Of a stretch of DNA of 5,708 nt, positions 4,097 to 5,708 are shown piece after piece (position 1 is the stretch's first letter; each line of letters begins with the position of its first letter). Both the position numbers and the translations under genes were made by a program. The DNA comes from an uncultured Eubacteriales bacterium (GTDB lineage: Bacteria > Bacillota > Clostridia > Oscillospirales > Feifaniaceae). The DNA lies in assembly GCA_902474785.1 (NCBI GenBank), contig CABRXB010000088.1, forward strand, positions 1 to 5,708. Direction: 5' to 3'. Below the pieces are notes generated by a model. That model searched no databases, was not told where the DNA came from, and saw only the letters and a program-made list of their open reading frames with translations.

Positions 4097-5401
4097 TTAC
4101 CACAGCATCAGCTTGTTCGCCTCGGCACGCAGCTGATCACGGAAATCGGGGTGCGCAATGGCGATGAGGTTATCCACGCGCTGGCGCACGGTGCGCGCCT
4201 TCATGGGGGCGATGCCGTACTCTGTGACGATATAGTCGATGTTGTTGCGGCTCATGGTGATGATGGAGCCGGGGGTGATGATCGATTTGATCTTGGAGTA
4301 TCTCTCACCGGCGCGATTGGTGCCGCTCGAGGCCATGGCGATGATGGATTTGCCGTCCTTGGAATGGATGGCGCCCTCGGCGAAGTCGTTTTGGCCGCCC
4401 GTACCCGAGAACTGACGTGCGCCGAGCGACTCAGATGCAATCTGACCGGTCAGGTCAACCTCAATGCAGGTGTTGATGGAGACCATCTTGTCGTTTTTGG
4501 CAATGACCCAGGGGTCGTTGACATAGTAGGTCGGCATCATATAGATCGAGGGGTTGCCGTCAAGGTAATCGTAGAGCTTGCGGGTGCCGTTGGCAAAGGC
4601 GCCAATGGTCTTGCCCTTGTGCAGCGTCTTGCGGGTGTTGGTGATCACGCCCGCTTCGACCAGGTCGGCAATGGAGGAGGTCAGCATCTCGGTGTGGACG
4701 CCCAGCTCCTTCTTGGTTTTGAAAGCCTGTGCAACGGCATCGGGCACGGCGCCGATGCCAAGCTGAATGGTCGAACCGTCTTCCACCAGCGTGGCAACGT
4801 GGTTGCCGATGGCGATGTCCACATCGGTCAGGGTGCCGGCTTTCATGGCAGGCGTGTTGCGATCGGTCTGCACAACGGCGGTGACATCGGAGATGTGGAT
4901 CTCATACTCGCCGGGGATGTTGGGCATATCGTCGACAATCTCCAAAATGACGACATCCGCCGTCTCAAGGAATCTCTTTTCCCAGCCGCCCAGGGCCAGA
5001 TTGAAGTAGCCGTGTTTGTCCATGGGCGTTGCTGACGTGGCGATCACGTTGGGCTTCCACACTTCATAATAGCGGGTGTAGCAGGCGTGCAGATGCATCG
5101 GGATGAGCGACACATGGCCATAGGGATGGACAGCGCGGGTACCGCCGCCATAGAAGTTGGACTGGACAAAAAACTTGTCGCGATACTTCTCATCGAAGAG
5201 GTAGGGATACTGCTCCATGCCGCCGCCGCCATAGACGTTGACCTCGGTCACGCGGTCATAGATAGAGTGCAGCTCGCGCAGGAAGCAGATGGGTTCCAAT
5301 GCGCCAAAACCAGTGGCGATCAGTGCTTTATCGGGAATCTGTTTCACTGCATCTTGCATGGTCATCAATTTCTGCTGATACATTTCCTGAACTGTTGCCA
5401 T
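4097..5401 (-). CDS. Acyl-CoA:carboxylate CoA-transferase (acetyl-CoA hydrolase / 4-hydroxybutyrate CoA-transferase family)
   Basis: A 434-residue cytoplasmic enzyme of the two-domain CoA-transferase family that moves CoA between an acyl-CoA and acetate or another carboxylate, through a glutamyl-CoA thioester. Visible signatures are the glycine-rich VNVYGGGGMEQ in the N-terminal domain, TLVEDGSTIQLGIGAVPDAV (about 204-223), and LGVHTEML, whose glutamate is residue 238 from this start and is the likely nucleophile. IEVDLTGQIASESLG (313-327) and SGTGGQNDF (332-340) form the CoA-binding and active-site loops. Length matches the family. It lacks a stretch I associate with classical butyryl-CoA:acetate transferases, so the acyl substrate is left open. 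I chose ATG 5401 because GGAG lies 6 bases upstream; ATG 5404 or ATG 5434 (11 more residues) are possible. It is monocistronic, with its own promoter and terminator, and probably serves acid-forming fermentation. Confidence 0.9.
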   Translation of the reverse strand: MATVQEMYQQKLMTMQDAVKQIPDKALIATGFGALEPICFLRELHSIYDRVTEVNVYGGGGMEQYPYLFDEKYRDKFFVQSNFYGGGTRAVHPYGHVSLIPMHLHACYTRYYEVWKPNVIATSATPMDKHGYFNLALGGWEKRFLETADVVILEIVDDMPNIPGEYEIHISDVTAVVQTDRNTPAMKAGTLTDVDIAIGNHVATLVEDGSTIQLGIGAVPDAVAQAFKTKKELGVHTEMLTSSIADLVEAGVITNTRKTLHKGKTIGAFANGTRKLYDYLDGNPSIYMMPTYYVNDPWVIAKNDKMVSINTCIEVDLTGQIASESLGARQFSGTGGQNDFAEGAIHSKDGKSIIAMASSGTNRAGERYSKIKSIITPGSIITMSRNNIDYIVTEYGIAPMKARTVRQRVDNLIAIAHPDFRDQLRAEANKLMLW

Positions 5402-5481
5402 CATAATCTCCATTCCGCCGCTGCGCTTCGGCATTTATTCCAGAAGAAGCCTTCCGGTGCGCAGTTTTGTTGACAAGAAAA

Positions 5482-5510
5482 AGTATATCCTATTCCCAAG
5501 TTTCGGTCAA
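5482..5510 (-). promoter_or_regulatory. Sigma-A promoter of the CoA-transferase gene
   Basis: TTGACC (5510-5505), a 17-base spacer and TATACT (5487-5482) on the minus strand. Predicted start is near 5475, giving a leader of about 74 nt. A short inverted repeat, TTGT-N2-ACAA (5467-5476), sits at the predicted start and could be an operator, though it is too short to assign. Confidence 0.85.
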
Positions 5511-5578
5511 GCCATTTTTGTGTCCATGCCGGCAGAAGTGAGAAGAGGCGCGGTGTCTGTTTGTTGTAAACATTGCTG

Positions 5579-5617
5579 AAAAAAAACCGCCCGCGGGTCT
5601 AAAGCGGGCGGTTTTTT
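5579..5617 (-). terminator. Strong bidirectional terminator after the right-edge gene
   Basis: AAAAAACCGCCCGC (5581-5594) and GCGGGCGGTTTTTT (5604-5617) form a perfect 14-bp stem with a 9-base loop. On the minus strand eight T follow the stem core (5586-5579), and six T follow on the plus strand. It begins 14 nt after the stop codon of the gene entering from the right. Confidence 0.92.
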
Positions 5618-5631
5618 GGTTGTTGATCAGA

Positions 5632-5708
5632 TTACGCCTTGGCAGCCTTGCCGATCTCCATGCCGCGGTTGAAAGCAGCTTCGTTGAGGGGGTTGAGCTC
5701 GGGTCTCT
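5632..5708 (-). CDS. C-terminus of a gene entering from the right edge
   Basis: A minus-strand frame ends at TAA (5634-5632) and shows the last 24 residues, RPELNPLNEAAF followed by NRGMEIGKAAKA. The stop codon is followed 14 bases later by a strong terminator, which supports this frame as the real one. The ending, an Asn-x-x-Ala-Phe-x-x-Gly-x-x-x-Gly helix, recalls the tails of gamma-type subunits of 2-oxoacid:acceptor (ferredoxin) oxidoreductases. Such a role would suit the neighbouring CoA-transferase. Twenty-four residues are too few for a firm call, so I leave the product unassigned. The terminator and the separate CoA-transferase promoter show the two genes are not one operon. Confidence 0.6.
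   Translation of the reverse strand, partial: RPELNPLNEAAFNRGMEIGKAAKA

Noticed and set aside
4058..5035. A 325-codon plus-strand open frame opposite the CoA-transferase
   Set aside because: It is Gly/Asp/Val/His-rich antisense of a well-supported enzyme gene, with no motif or ribosome site.
5559..5578. TTGTAAACATTGCTG as a catabolite control (cre) or Rex operator
   Set aside because: It fails the central CG and the closing CA of a cre site, and lacks the full 18-base Rex inverted repeat.

Overview
The window looks like chromosomal DNA of a spore-forming, butyrate-type anaerobic Clostridia member, possibly from the GC-rich Oscillospiraceae/Ruminococcaceae side. The main reason is a minus-strand gene string that matches the conserved Bacillota order rqcP-yabP-yabQ-divIC-yabR. 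Supporting signs are a CoA-transferase gene of the type common in acid-producing clostridia, strong AGGAGG ribosome sites, UUG and GUG starts, and consensus sigma-A promoters. The species cannot be named from this sequence.

Layout. Positions 1-142 hold the first 47 codons of an unrecognised minus-strand gene. A 256-base divergent intergenic region follows, with two extended -10 promoters placed symmetrically around an inverted repeat. On the plus strand lies a likely two-gene operon: a SAM-dependent methyltransferase (399-974) and a CxxC-containing peroxiredoxin-like protein (1002-1574). Positions 1575-2123 contain no convincing gene. They hold two intrinsic terminators, a duplicated 37-bp sequence, a 69-nt interrupted hairpin, and the convergent terminator of the minus-strand cluster.

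The minus-strand cluster (3924 down to 2124) joins ribosome rescue (RqcP), mother-cell sporulation (YabP, YabQ), cell division (DivIC/FtsB-like) and an S1-domain RNA-binding protein. The sequence suggests layered control. A consensus sigma-A promoter lies before rqcP, a sigma-E-like promoter lies exactly at the rqcP/yabP junction, and a possible sigma-A promoter inside the end of yabQ could supply divIC and yabR in vegetative cells.

Upstream of the cluster, separated by a perfect 14-bp terminator hairpin, is a monocistronic CoA-transferase gene (5401-4097) with its own consensus promoter. The right edge holds the last 24 codons of another minus-strand gene, closed by a perfect 14-bp bidirectional terminator. 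No CRISPR array, insertion sequence, phage gene, tRNA or rRNA was seen. Most of the window is ordinary core genome. The unexplained material is the 1575-2123 gap and the divergent control region at 255-348.
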